Source: Cladocopium goreaui (Eukaryota; Sar; Dinophyceae; Suessiales; Symbiodiniaceae). Taken from it: 64,000 nt of DNA. Shown here one piece after another: positions 41,173-51,900 of this stretch. The DNA lies in the NCBI GenBank assembly GCA_947184155.2, contig CAMXCT020001681.1:62001-126000 (forward strand), given 5' to 3'. The notes beneath the pieces were generated by a model. The model saw only the letters and a list, made by a program, of their open reading frames with translations. It was not told the DNA's origin and did not search any database. A program made the translations under genes and the position numbers. Position 1 is the stretch's first letter; each line of letters starts with the position of its first letter.

Positions 41173-43916
41173 ACGCAGAGCCTGTCATCTGCATGGTGAA
41201 TGAGGTGGATCTCTCTCAGCTGAGATAAATTGCATGTCGTGAGCAGCGATGGTGGTAGCGCAATGGCTGCTAGCACGGTTTTGCCATGAACATCTGGGAA
41301 TTCGGAGAGGATGGTTTCCCATACCATGCCTGCGTATGAGCCAGCGCTGTGCCCCCGAATGTAGATGGAGCCTACCATGTATCCTGTTAATCTCAGGAGA
41401 TCAACTGGGCGGATTTCAGGGGGCAGGCTTACTCCGACTAGCGGGTGTGCAACTAGCAACTTAGTGAAGAGTCGCAGGCCATGTATGTAGCCGGGCCACG
41501 GTGGTTTCCTGTGTGCTGGGATGATGGGACAGAATTGCAACAGCTTCATGGCCCGACTGATGATTTGCGCTTGCAATTGGTTTGCACTGGGCATGCCTAA
41601 GATTCGGCACCAAAAGTGTGCACCTATGGGGAACATGGCGATGTGCAAGAGCAAGTATTCCTGTGTATGAGCAGTGCCTGCTACTGTGCCAGCTCTTGCA
41701 TTCCAATCATCCTGTTTGCTTAGGGATGGCCCGTAAACATGTGCTTCCTTTTTGCAGGCTAGCAGAACGTCCCCATCTTCATCGAGCTCTCCCCCACCCA
41801 ACCCAGTGCACTGAACATCCAGGGACCCTGGGTCAGCGTCATTGAGTTGCCAGGAGGTATTGTCCATGACAGTGAGTTTCCATGCAGTATATTGAGGGTC
41901 ATTATGGCTGGCTAGCACTTCATTGATTGCTAGTTCTGCGTTGCTAGGGTCAATGCCCAGACGTCGTTGCAGCGCTTCCAGCAAGGGGAGGATTGGGGCA
42001 CTGGGGAGCTGGAGGCTCGCATGCTGACCGCAGAAAACATTGGCAGGATCGCAAGTCTTGGACCAAGGAGTGTGGTCATTATTGTTATTGGGGGCTTCCA
42101 CCGGCGTCCACAGACTCTGAAGAAGCAACACTTGCAGCTTGGTAAGACTTCTGTTTTGCAGGACATGCAGCTTGGCGATTAGTTTACTCCCTCTAACAAA
42201 ATCACAGCCCGTGGGGTGTGTCCACAAAGGTGGTGCCTCGTCGACTCCTATGAGCGACACAGCAAGCGGTTGCAGCCCTTTGTTTAGCCACTGTCGGAGT
42301 TGTTGTCCTAGGCCTACTTTGCTCCCATGGAAGGCGTGTACTATAGGTGGCAGACTATAACCCATGGTTAACTCCTTGCTTTGGAACAGTTTGTCTCCTG
42401 GAAGACAAAGTATGGGGAAGTCGGCTGGGAAAACTGACAGAGGGGAGAGTGCACCTTGTTCAAAAATGGGGCGTGCCCAGGTAAGGAATGGCGGGGTCCG
42501 CTCGGCAAAGTCCGGTCTAAGGTATCGGCCATCCCCGTGACGTGGCCATTCTCCTCGCTCCGGGATGGGGAATGCAATGGCTCCTGCCCATTCACCCAAC
42601 ATTGCCCATGCATGTGTCCAGTCAAGTGGGGTTCTAGCTCTACAGCCGAGTAGGGGGGTGAGAAGCAGTCCTCCCCTTATTGCTTCCGCAGGGTCTTCTG
42701 GCACAGCGGTTGTAGCTAGGAAACTGGCCCTGCTCTCCTGGAGTGCGGCAACCCAATCATCTGCTGTGCGAGTGGCAGGGTGGGCTATTCGTCGTGCCTT
42801 TGGGGCAGGTGCAGTACTCGGAGAGGAGCCTTGGCCAGGGGCTGGTGGCATGTCTGCTTGGGCCATTTCTACATCAGGTGCTTCAATGGGGATGTGCCCT
42901 GTCACAATGATCAAGCCGGCATTGAGTTCAGCTTTGGCTTCTGTGGCCAGAAGTACTGCTGGAGGGCACTGGTTAGAGCTGGCCATTGTGTTATGTTGCA
43001 TTGCTGCGGCTCTGCTTGACTTATCCGTCATGAGATTGACGAGCTCGGCCACTTCAAACAATGAGGTTGGCACGCAGTCAGAGTCGATGAGAGCAAAATT
43101 TACCGTGGGGAACATTAGACACAGTGCCTCCAGAGCCGCGGCACCAGCCCAGGTATAATGGACCTGGTGCAGACCTGTGTCAGCATGAATGGGAAAATGG
43201 ATCGCAGTAGTTTTCTCCTGGTAAGGGCCAGTCACTGTGCATCGGCCTTGGATCCAGGGTGCAAAATGCGGCCAGTAGGCTGGAGGGTCAGTGCCTGACA
43301 GTTTGCGGTTGTCCACATAAACATATACAGTGGCATACTGAGGTAACCATGAGAGATTATCTGTTATCCACTGGAAGAGCGTTTTATGATGGACCTGGCT
43401 GGCTGCGGGTCGTTGGATGCCGTTCCCTTCGTCCACCATGAGTGCAGGGTATGTCAGGGGTGACCGGGGCATTCGACAGGAGCCGACATCGTCCCATTTC
43501 CACCTCTGTTTTATGTCATCCATGCCGAGCGGGGTCTCAACTTCTTTTTGCGAGAGGAACAGTTGGTCAAGCTGGTGGCTTAGCTGTGTGACCTCGTGAA
43601 CATTCAAGAAATCGATAGGTGCGGCAATTTCCCACTTCTCCCTTGGGGGAGGCTCAGTCCCTTGTTGAAAATATGGAACGTCGTCATCCGTCTCGAGGGC
43701 GTCAAAGTATTCTGTATCACTGTGCATTGACACATCCTCGACTGCGTCATCTGGTGCGGTTGGCTCTGCTGGTTCAATGTCTGTTTCTGATTCATCAGGG
43801 TCAGGCGACGCCAACGAAATGAACCTGTTTGGTGTCATAAGCTGTTGCAGCATGTTGACGCCAGCTTGACCCTGAACAGCCGGTGCCCGGGTGTCAGGAG
43901 CCAAGTGACTAGCCAA
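41034..43916 (-). CDS. helicase element copy B: GT-like and alpha/beta-hydrolase N-terminal part
   Basis: 960-codon frame from ATG 43916. Residues 1-95 are acidic and disordered-looking. Residues about 190-360 include YVYVDNRK, FALIDSDCVP (278-280 DSD) and KAELNAGLIIV, which resemble the DxD and NAG/NSG signatures of GT-A glycosyltransferases. Residues about 435-930 are an alpha/beta-hydrolase-like region: nucleophile elbow RGHSAGSYAG with Ser857, then the acid-loop candidate LIHHADDRLCVW; the His candidate (GTAQHNYSH) lies just after the frame break. Relative to copy A, a 22-base deletion near 41,165 shifts the frame, so this frame ends falsely at 41034 and the protein continues at 41172-38533. 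The combination of a lipase-like fold with an SF1 helicase in one polyprotein is unfamiliar to me. Confidence 0.7.
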   Translation of the reverse strand: MASHLAPDTRAPAVQGQAGVNMLQQLMTPNRFISLASPDPDESETDIEPAEPTAPDDAVEDVSMHSDTEYFDALETDDDVPYFQQGTEPPPREKWEIAAPIDFLNVHEVTQLSHQLDQLFLSQKEVETPLGMDDIKQRWKWDDVGSCRMPRSPLTYPALMVDEGNGIQRPAASQVHHKTLFQWITDNLSWLPQYATVYVYVDNRKLSGTDPPAYWPHFAPWIQGRCTVTGPYQEKTTAIHFPIHADTGLHQVHYTWAGAAALEALCLMFPTVNFALIDSDCVPTSLFEVAELVNLMTDKSSRAAAMQHNTMASSNQCPPAVLLATEAKAELNAGLIIVTGHIPIEAPDVEMAQADMPPAPGQGSSPSTAPAPKARRIAHPATRTADDWVAALQESRASFLATTAVPEDPAEAIRGGLLLTPLLGCRARTPLDWTHAWAMLGEWAGAIAFPIPERGEWPRHGDGRYLRPDFAERTPPFLTWARPIFEQGALSPLSVFPADFPILCLPGDKLFQSKELTMGYSLPPIVHAFHGSKVGLGQQLRQWLNKGLQPLAVSLIGVDEAPPLWTHPTGCDFVRGSKLIAKLHVLQNRSLTKLQVLLLQSLWTPVEAPNNNNDHTPWSKTCDPANVFCGQHASLQLPSAPILPLLEALQRRLGIDPSNAELAINEVLASHNDPQYTAWKLTVMDNTSWQLNDADPGSLDVQCTGLGGGELDEDGDVLLACKKEAHVYGPSLSKQDDWNARAGTVAGTAHTQEYLLLHIAMFPIGAHFWCRILGMPSANQLQAQIISRAMKLLQFCPIIPAHRKPPWPGYIHGLRLFTKLLVAHPLVGVSLPPEIRPVDLLRLTGYMVGSIYIRGHSAGSYAGMVWETILSEFPDVHGKTVLAAIALPPSLLTTCNLSQLREIHLIHHADDRLCVWNPLSNGALRLRISQDGERTSALHNITTRIGQELPSQKDDQIWNS

Positions 43917-43977
43917 GATAGTGGGTGCTATACGGGCAACGAGTGCAAGAATATATCAACAGGATTGGAGAGGCTAA

Positions 43978-44014
43978 GGAACCCTGAACACCCGGCACCC
44001 GGGGTCAGGGTTCC
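43978..44014. repeat. hairpin between the two ORFs of helicase element copy B
   Basis: A perfect 10-bp inverted repeat GGAACCCTGA / TCAGGGTTCC with a 17-base GC-rich loop (ACACCCGGCACCCGGGG type). A related sequence (ACCCTGAACAGCCGGTGCCC...) lies at about 43,870-43,899 inside the first codons of the polyprotein. Could be an RNA structure in the intercistronic region; function unknown. Confidence 0.5.
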
Positions 44015-44492
44015 CCCTTACCAGGTCAATGCGTTGGAGGTGAAACAGGAGGAAGCAAAACAATCCGGGTTTGTCTTATACCTTAGTGTGTGAATTGATG
44101 TCAGATGGCTGACCTAGCTATAGAACTAGTGGAGCCACAAAAGCTGCAGTGCGAACAATTGAGCCATTAACAGTTTATGCACCCTGCTTACCCAAAGCAC
44201 ATGTTAGGTGACAGACATTGAGGTGACCAACGATGACAGGACCTGGGACACACGCCTAGCAAGGAGACTTCGCAGACAGTTGAAAAAGATTGAAAAACCC
44301 ATAAATCCCTTTGCTCCCGTTTGTGGGGGTCATACTTGGTGGATACTATCCCTTACTGCAGGTTTGGGGGGTGTTAGCCTGGCACGCAGCTGTTTTTCTC
44401 GTGGCGCATCTACAGAGTAGGCGGCATTAGAAACGGCACTGATCAGGTGATTTCACACAGTCAGGTGCACACAGTGCAAGCTGTCTGTACGG

Positions 44493-45929
44493 TCAGTCAA
44501 TGATTTCCATTTCCATATCTGCAACAGGCGAGGGTTGCGGAGTACCTGATGAGTGGGCATCTTGCATTCTTTTAAGGCGCTTTCGAATGCGAGTAAGGTG
44601 CTCGCGGGCATTGAGGAGTCTCGTTTCACAGGAGGCCACTCTTTCGCAGGCTGTCTTTTCCATGCTCTGTAACGTTGGGATGTCCACTGTGGCGAGGTCG
44701 ACGTCCTGCATGGGGTCACTGGCGGGTTCAGGGCTACTAGCACCAGCAGTGTCAGTCGCTTGAGTCTCCGGCGATGCTTTGGGTGTGTTTGCAGGCGACG
44801 ATTCTTCCGTAGATGTGTCGTCGTGGGCGGCAAGCTGTTCGGAAGGTTGTTGTTGCTCATCATCTTTGCTGTGGGTTGCAGATTGAGAGTCAGAGGATAA
44901 CACACCGGTACCCGGGGTATCCGTTTGTGCTTTGTTCGCAGGCAGGGTCGATGGCGGGCCTGGTCGTCTGTGAAATAATGACTGTGCACTGATTTTGTCA
45001 GGTGACTTGCTTTGCTGCGGGGTCGAAACTTCTGCCACTACGCCTGTACTGGGATTGGACGATGCGGCCGTTGCTGCAATGTCTGTGCTTTGTTGACTTG
45101 CGGCAAGCAAATTGGCTGGTTTTTGGGTAGGTTTGGTCGCCGCTGGCCGGCTATCTGCCAACGTTTGTTGGTTTGCTTGATGAATAATAGACTGCAATTC
45201 CATGTATTGCCGCTCTCGATCAGCCACTTGCTGTGGCGTGCTTTGAGTACATTTAGGGTCTGGTGGAGCATCTGTTTGCACTGTTTGTGCTGGCTGTTTT
45301 GCTAACGATCGCTCCGCCCACCTGGTAGGTACCGGCGGAGGCGGAGGCAGTGCCCGTTTCACATGTTGTGAAGGTTTAAGTTGGTCAATGCGCGGCTGGA
45401 GTTCCTCGCGCAGTTCCTGCGGGTACGCCTCTCCAGTCTCAGCTAACCATTGGATGGTTTCTTCATGCGTCCATAGGGTGGTTCTCCACAATGGGATGGT
45501 ATTGTCATCATTGACCCAGAACAATGGCTTAGGCGGCAGCAACCCATGAGCTTCTACTATCAAAGGCAGCAGGAAGGCTAATCTTTTTTGTTCATGGAAA
45601 ACCATTGCTCCGTTCGGGTGAACTTTAAGGTGCGTATGGTTCCACACAAACGGTTGCACAACACGCATGGTATGAGCGTCACGATTAAAGATAGATAGCC
45701 GGACTTGGGCATACTGTGGTGCAGCATCGTAGACTTTTCCATCCCAGGGTAGTTCAAGAAAGCCCCACCGCTCTTTTCTGCCATAATTGACGGTATCCCA
45801 GAAGGCAGGGTCAAACTCTGTCTCAAGGGCGTCGGCGAGGGTCGAAAAAATGATCCATGGTAGCTCGTCAATATGCAAGTGGTACCCCCCTTTTTTTTGA
45901 AACAAACAAACCAATTGAAAAGGTAGCAT
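44493..45929 (-). CDS. helicase element copy B: upstream ORF1
   Basis: 478 codons, intact, from ATG 45929 on the same strand and 576 bp upstream of the polyprotein. Residues 1-170 look folded (ELPWIIFSTLADALETEFD, WDTVNYGRKERWGFLELPWD, PKPLFWVNDDNTIPLW). Residues 190-420 are a long Pro/Gln/Ser/Thr-rich region (ALPPPPPVPTRWAE, SPDKISAQSLFHRRPG). Residues about 425-460 form a probable coiled coil (MEKTACERVASCETRLLNAR). No known domain recognised; the layout (folded N-terminus, disordered middle, helical end) would suit a structural or RNA-binding Gag-like protein, which is speculation. Copies A and C in this window do not include it. Confidence 0.6.
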   Translation of the reverse strand: MLPFQLVCLFQKKGGYHLHIDELPWIIFSTLADALETEFDPAFWDTVNYGRKERWGFLELPWDGKVYDAAPQYAQVRLSIFNRDAHTMRVVQPFVWNHTHLKVHPNGAMVFHEQKRLAFLLPLIVEAHGLLPPKPLFWVNDDNTIPLWRTTLWTHEETIQWLAETGEAYPQELREELQPRIDQLKPSQHVKRALPPPPPVPTRWAERSLAKQPAQTVQTDAPPDPKCTQSTPQQVADRERQYMELQSIIHQANQQTLADSRPAATKPTQKPANLLAASQQSTDIAATAASSNPSTGVVAEVSTPQQSKSPDKISAQSLFHRRPGPPSTLPANKAQTDTPGTGVLSSDSQSATHSKDDEQQQPSEQLAAHDDTSTEESSPANTPKASPETQATDTAGASSPEPASDPMQDVDLATVDIPTLQSMEKTACERVASCETRLLNAREHLTRIRKRLKRMQDAHSSGTPQPSPVADMEMEIID

Positions 45930-46790
45930 GGGCTATGTGTACGGGTATTACCAGTGGGTCTCCCACGTTGGTAACATCCGCTAAGATCACGCTACTGAAA
46001 CCGAGATTGTGGCACTTCTGCTTGTGTGGTCTTCTTAGAGAGGTCGAATCTTCTCGATGAAGAGGCTGCGGTGAAGTCTGCTATGGGCATGTCATCTCTT
46101 ACATCCGGATTTACCCTTTGGTTAAGCAACGGCTGCGCTGAAGCTGGTCGGATGCGTCCCCTGCAATGACGAAGGTTTGCCCCTGTGTTTTGCATTCAAG
46201 CAGTTTAGTGCCCTGAGGGGCTGCACGTGTTGCAAGAAAGGTTGCTATAAGAGGCATGCCTTTGCAACTGCTCACAAGCAAGGTGCTTGACATCAGGTGA
46301 GCTGCGAGAAAGCGTACCAGATGTTCACGTTTGGCTGCATCAAGCGTGGTGCAACCGCTGCCATCATGGACGACAGTCGTCCGAGTGAGCCGGTGGCGAA
46401 GCGAACGCGCTTGGTCACGGGTTGTTCAGGTGCAGAAGTGCACAATGGTGGTGACAAAGAGTCAACACTATCACGGTCATTGATGTGGATGACCGATTTT
46501 TTCTGCGATTTGCCATCAGTTTGCCGTTTATCCGAGATGGAACAAGTTGCGCTCGCATGTCCAATCAATTGCCCAGCTGACATTGTGCCAAGTTACAGGT
46601 GAAGAAATTGCGACTGCCACCAAACTTTTGAGAAAGCGTGCCAGAAACTCCTGGTCACCCGTGAAGCTTACTCTAGTTGCATTTTGGATAGCTGCACGAT
46701 CACAGCGAGCTATGAAGTCAGTCAAGCACAGAAAGCTCTCTTGCTACTGCGCCGTTCTGAAGAACTAACCTACCTACAAAGACGTCATCG
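45930..46790. other. junction region between copies B and C of the helicase element
   Basis: Copy B reads left (minus) from 45,929 and copy C reads right (plus) from about 46,800, so two related elements lie head to head with this 860-bp stretch between or within their 5' parts. A frame from 46,297 (plus) has some protein-like composition but no motif that I can place. Confidence 0.3.
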
Positions 46791-47725
46791 AGACCTGAGC
46801 CAAGGAGCCACCGCGCAGCTACTAGTATTGTGCAATCGAACAGCGGTCCATCCAAACAGCATGGCTAGGACGGTTGCGGATTACTACCACTTCTTCTGCT
46901 GCTGGCGCCACAGCCCGTATTGCAGTTATTGTGCAGACAGGGTGTGGCTTTCTTAGTGGAGGGAGAAGAGGTGCCTCTGCCAATGACAGAGAGGATTGCT
47001 ATGGGCGAGCGACAGTGGCGCTAACACGTGCCATACAGCATACCTATATTGTCTCCCCACTTGACATGCCAGGGATGGCAGGGATGGCCTAGACGCTGGC
47101 GTACCATTATGGATACTACCCCTTAAGGCTGGACAGATACATTCACACGAGTCTGCTCTCGTTCCATCAAATGCAGCAGCCGTCTCAGAGTGGAACCCGG
47201 GTGTCCCCTTTACCTCGCTGGACAAGCCCTCCCTCGCCATCGCCATGATTGTCACCATTAATGGAGAGCGCTCCTTGAGACGATATCGGCTGTAGTAGCC
47301 CAAAAGTCCAGACTGCGCCTGGTACCTGAGGTCCTGGCCACATTTGCATCTCATGGCCGAGATCATTGCCTCACAGCCAGCGGGTTCTTCCCGTGCTCCA
47401 TTGATCGGGAATACCTGTATGGTTATGCTGCGGATGGATACCACTCGCCCCTCTGGCTGTGTGCTTCCCATAACGGATACCCTCTGCTTGTTCATAGACA
47501 ACGAGGCACGAAAGTGTTCTTCCACCAAGCCCTTAAGGACAGAAAGCTCTTTGTGATACCGGGCATCCACTATTTCGATGCTCATCGACTACGAGCTCAC
47601 CTGCTGCAAGCTCACCAATCAACTCTGACAATATCGACCGAAACCAGTATGTGGCGTACAGCAGACATTCTGTTTCGGGGTCGCCAGTGTCTCTGCACGT
47701 CTCATCAGCGAGCATAAATATTTCG
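46790..47725 (+). pseudogene. helicase element copy C, 5' fragment
   Basis: A diverged homologue of the helicase end. In shifting plus frames it reads LRITTTSSAAGATARIAVIV, then REDCYGRATVALTRA (motif VI), SPLDMPGMAGMA, YLYGYAADGYHSPLWLC and LFVIPGIHYFDAHRLRAHL, matching copy B LRVETIANSAGGTAQVSIVA, EDCLGRITVGLTRSK, SPLDMMGLMGMA, LYAYAADRTHSPTYVC and LSLPGIYFFDGWRLHPKL in order. Several frame changes and a TAG after GMA show it is dead. Homology fades at about 47,725; the continuation is at 62,905-63,874, beyond LINE-A. Confidence 0.65.
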
Positions 47726-48979
47726 CCAATGCTTCGGCCAGCCGAACAGTAAGTTTCCTTGAGGAGTTTCCTTGAGGGATCTGGCGAGGAAATTACATGG
47801 CAAAAAGTAAGTTTCTGGCCGCAGCCTGAAAAACTGTTTCTAGGGTGTCAATCCGCCCTCGCAACCACAGTTCTGCTGCAATAGTCACAAACAACTGGGC
47901 AAATTTGTCTGTGATGGAAGAGCAAGATAGTCAATTTCGCCTGCAGCCACAAAGCCGGCAACGCGCCAAGATTGTCCGGCTGGAAGAAAATATTCACCGA
48001 TGGATGAGACCCACGCAGCATGGTTTCGAGCTTGTCGGTTAATTCGTTTGTTTTGTTGTTTCGGCTTGGCTGTTCTGTTGCTTGGTCCCTCTGGCACTTA
48101 CTTCTTATTCTGTAAGAGGAGTAGGTTGTAGCCGGCCGGAGCCATGGATCAGGCTGCACTGCAGCGAGTTAGAAAACTGCTACATGGACGCTGGTGGTCA
48201 CATGAAGCTTGGCAAAGCATAACAGTCAAAACAACCAAAACAGAAACAAACAAAAACAGGGCAAGACGCAGATCCCCCAGCCAGATTTGTCTCACCATCC
48301 GAAAGACAGCAAAGCAAACAGCGAACGGGACAAGAGTCCAACAAGAAAAACTACAAGAGATTTGTTAAGGACACAGTGGTAAAAACCCACTGTGTCGCAA
48401 TAAAGACAAAGTCATGCAGCAAACGAATTAAAAACCACCCAGAAGCGTAAGACATGCGACCTACCTGGTTGCCAGAAAGACAACAAAAAGTCGCGTTTAT
48501 GCGGCTCTACATTCAAAGCCCGTGGGACTGGGTAACCCAATTTTAACTCAAGGGGCAAACATCCATCTTGGGTGATTTGCGTGAGTTAATTTTGGGGGCA
48601 CCAGTATAAAGGGGCTAGGGTAGTACTGCCGTAGGAAGAGCACAAAGGTGCCCGTTAACCTGTTTGTTTTTGTAGATAATTTGGGAGGGGGGGGTTTATC
48701 TTAGTTTTGCCTGTTTAAGATCTACCTTCTCGTTTTTGGTTTACCTGCATTGTGTCCATCGAACACACCTGTTTTGAACCCCACTTGTTTAAGGACTCCT
48801 GGGGTACCCAGTGTAGTTCTTTTACTTGTGACCTTGTTTGATTGATTTATAAGGCTCACTGGGGTACTCAGTGTAGTCTTTATTGTTCTTGTTATCGTCT
48901 TGCTTCGCCCAGGTTGCCCCTCTGGTTTGCCCCTGTGTAGTCACTGTACCCAGGGGTACTATGTGTTATAGTCGACAAC
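47726..48979 (+). other. LINE-A 5' region, with dispersed hairpin repeat copy 2 and 60-bp repeats
   Basis: No convincing gene. At about 48,250-48,330 lies a relative of the hairpin repeat at 6840-6905 (CGCAGATC...CCAGATTTGTC, with the same CAAACAAAAAC and CAGCAAA flanks). At 48,791-48,820 and 48,851-48,880 a 30-base motif (AAGG-CTC-CTGGGGTAC-CAGTGTAGT) repeats with a 60-bp period, and a related piece lies at 48,930-48,965 just before the first ATG. These look like 5'-UTR monomers of the LINE. The exact 5' end of the LINE is not resolved. Confidence 0.4.
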
Positions 48980-51900
48980 ATGAACTGCAATCCTCATGAC
49001 ACTATTGAACAACATGCCATTGAACTGGTGTCAAGTCTTGGGAAAGAACATCTTTTTGTTGCGAACTGCCCCAGTGATATTGATTCGAACAGATATTCAG
49101 GCACTGTGATCACTTATGAAGAAGCCTTTGATCACAGTGATACAGGAGTAGGCCTCTGCCTACTGCTCCCCAAAGCTTATGTCCTTCAGAAATTCATAGA
49201 CATATGCCTTAACAAAGATATCTCTGTTCATTTTGTCTTCACTTGTTCAAGCAGTACCAGCGAATTTGAAGCTTCTGCATGGCTATACAACCTTCTAAAT
49301 GATAAGGTTCAGCATGTCGGCTTTATGCAAAATCTTGGAGTTACCTTTTGCTCCGCAAATAACCAAGAGAAATACCTCATTGCATGCCAGGTTGAACCGT
49401 ATGCTGAACACTGCCATGTTTCTTGGTCTCGACCCTGCAGAACGCTGGAGTATGTTTTTCCCAGAACTGTTGTTGAGCGACATCAGACGATCAGTGAACT
49501 TCAGAGCCTTTCTGCAGTTAACTCTATTGACTTCAGAAGACCCAATGGATGCCATCGCATATCAGATAAGATTGATGTTACCTCACTCACTGTCCAAATT
49601 GCCAATGATTGCCTGGCAGACATCGAGCTTGTTGAGAAGGTCCTTCAGCCAACTGTTGATGCCGCTTGGTCGCATGGACTTGCAGAGTGTCAGATTAAGC
49701 ATTTCTTTCCATGGAATGACTCAGAATTCCAAAAGCATTTTCCGCATGGAATCACTATGTCAGTATTGGACTTGAAGGCGTTTCCGAACACCGTGCTTAA
49801 CGAGATACTTGTCCAACTAGCCAACCTTAAAGTGAGGTACCATTTCATGAATTACAGAAGACTTGCCATCTTTGGATCGCCGTCACTGGTCATTAATCTT
49901 CATTTAGCCCTTCTTCCATTTGACGTTCATTTACCGATTGGGCCCAAGCAGGGTGCCTTCACTGTCCACATGCTGCGATCAGAACCGCATTGCACACAGA
50001 CCGCCCATGATTATAATCATTTTCAAGTCAAATTTGGAAAGATTGGTTCCTTTCAGTACGCACCTGCACAGATTTTATGGGCTGAAATTCCCTCATCAGT
50101 ATGTACGGAGGACCAACTCGACCAACCAAACCAATCACCTCTAGTACAATTACTAAGACGAGAGGTGGGGGCTGTTAATTTCTCCATTCGCTGGTGCCAA
50201 GTTGACAGGTCACAGCAAAAGTGTCTCTGTTTTGACGTCGAGATTAAACATGAAGACTCTCTTCCTCTCTCACTTGATTGTGACCCTGGCCAAGTTGTCA
50301 TTCAGCACCAGTGCCCCTCTGCAGAAGATTTTCGTGCTGATGTCTCCCTTACTGAAGTTGAAACCAGACGGGATCACTGGAATAAAGTCATTGCTCAACA
50401 AATGATCCCTAAAGAAGGCAGAATCAGTCATCTTTCTTTTGAACCAAACAAGAAACAGTCAGCCAGAAGATACTATGATTTGCGTACTGCTGTCATTGAT
50501 TCCATGCAGGACTTCACCAATATTATTGCCATTGCGTCCCAACCGCCTGCGTGGTTCTTCTCGCCTAAAGAGTTGCATATGCCCTTGATGGAATGCTTAC
50601 AAAAAGTTAACTTTTGTGACAACTCTTTCATCCAGGAACCCTTTGTGACAAATCCTGACACTGTTAAGATTGACCTACTTCATCATGAATTTATCAAACA
50701 TAGGGACCACCAGAAGTGGCTCTTTTATCATATCGTACTTGGTCCAGAGCAGTGTTTCCACTTGAAATCCATCCATCTCGAGCGTGATGAATGGAAGGTA
50801 CGATACTACGATGAATTGATCATACGCACCTTTGAACCCTCCTCAATTTTTGTCACACTCCCCCCTGGAATTTCAATATCGCAGGTCGTCGATAAAACGC
50901 AATGTTGTCACCTTCGAGAAGCATATGCCTGCACCGTACCATCACAAAGAACCCCTGATGTTGGCACTACCCATGCTGGATTGAAAGGGCAGTATACTAC
51001 TGTCACACTGACTGCCCATTTTCCAAATGGCCATGGAATGAACAGCACTAAGAATGTGCCTTCCCACGGACAGTCGAGTTCAACACCAACAGGGAACAGA
51101 CCAACTTATCGCCCACCACACAAACCCAGGCCGGGCAGAGGGTCTCCCAACACATCTCCTGAGGGCGATATTGAAATGCAGCCTGCACCAACCAGTCACA
51201 GCGAACACCCGGAACCCCCGAAAACGCACGTTCAGGCGAGCATCGGCGAACACAGTGAGGATGTGCCCATGGAATGTGTTGCAACAGCCCTTGATCCGGC
51301 TGACGACAACACTCATAGTCCGGACAAAGAATCACAACGACATGATAATACCCCCCATGGTCATAACCCCCTCGCCTCTGACAATAATCTTGCCATGGCC
51401 AACCTTGATCAGAATCACCCTCACGAACCAGGACAACATGCCCAGGATAGCAACACGAGCAACCTTAGTTCCCCCAACATAAAACACTTGCACCTCAATA
51501 CAGGTACGCCCACTAATCACGAAGATGTCGCCAACGTGGGGTACTCACGGTTGTGTGACACTCCCCAATCTACTGCCCAGGCTCATTGTGTCTCCAAAGC
51601 CACTGTACAACCCTTATTACTGGACTGCACCACTCAGCGAAAAGATGCTACTGACAAACCCATCCGTACCCACTCCATACCTCAGATCACAGGACCACTC
51701 AACTCTCCTGCGTGTATTGCCAATGACCCAACGCCCGAACAACAAGACCATTCTGACAATCTTACCTCAAAAGTTGGCTTACCAGCGCAAAAGAGTCGGC
51801 AGACCAGCAAGCAGGCGAGCCGCAGCAAAGCTGAACACAGGAGTGTACCTAATCAGCCACCCGAAACTGTCCTAGACCTCCTAGCACAAAAGGCCGCCTA

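Noticed and set aside
35631-43916. Helicase polyprotein as an integrated RNA virus
   Set aside because: SF1 helicase in a giant polyprotein invites this idea, but I see no RNA-dependent RNA polymerase, capsid or capping motifs, and the helicase motifs (DEGQ, GDSEQ, LTRS) are closer to Upf1-like cellular enzymes. Left open as an origin, not called.
46953-47585. 210-codon minus-strand ORF
   Set aside because: It lies antisense to the clear helicase homology of copy C (GRATVALTRA, PGIHYFDAHRLR) on the plus strand, so it is a shadow.
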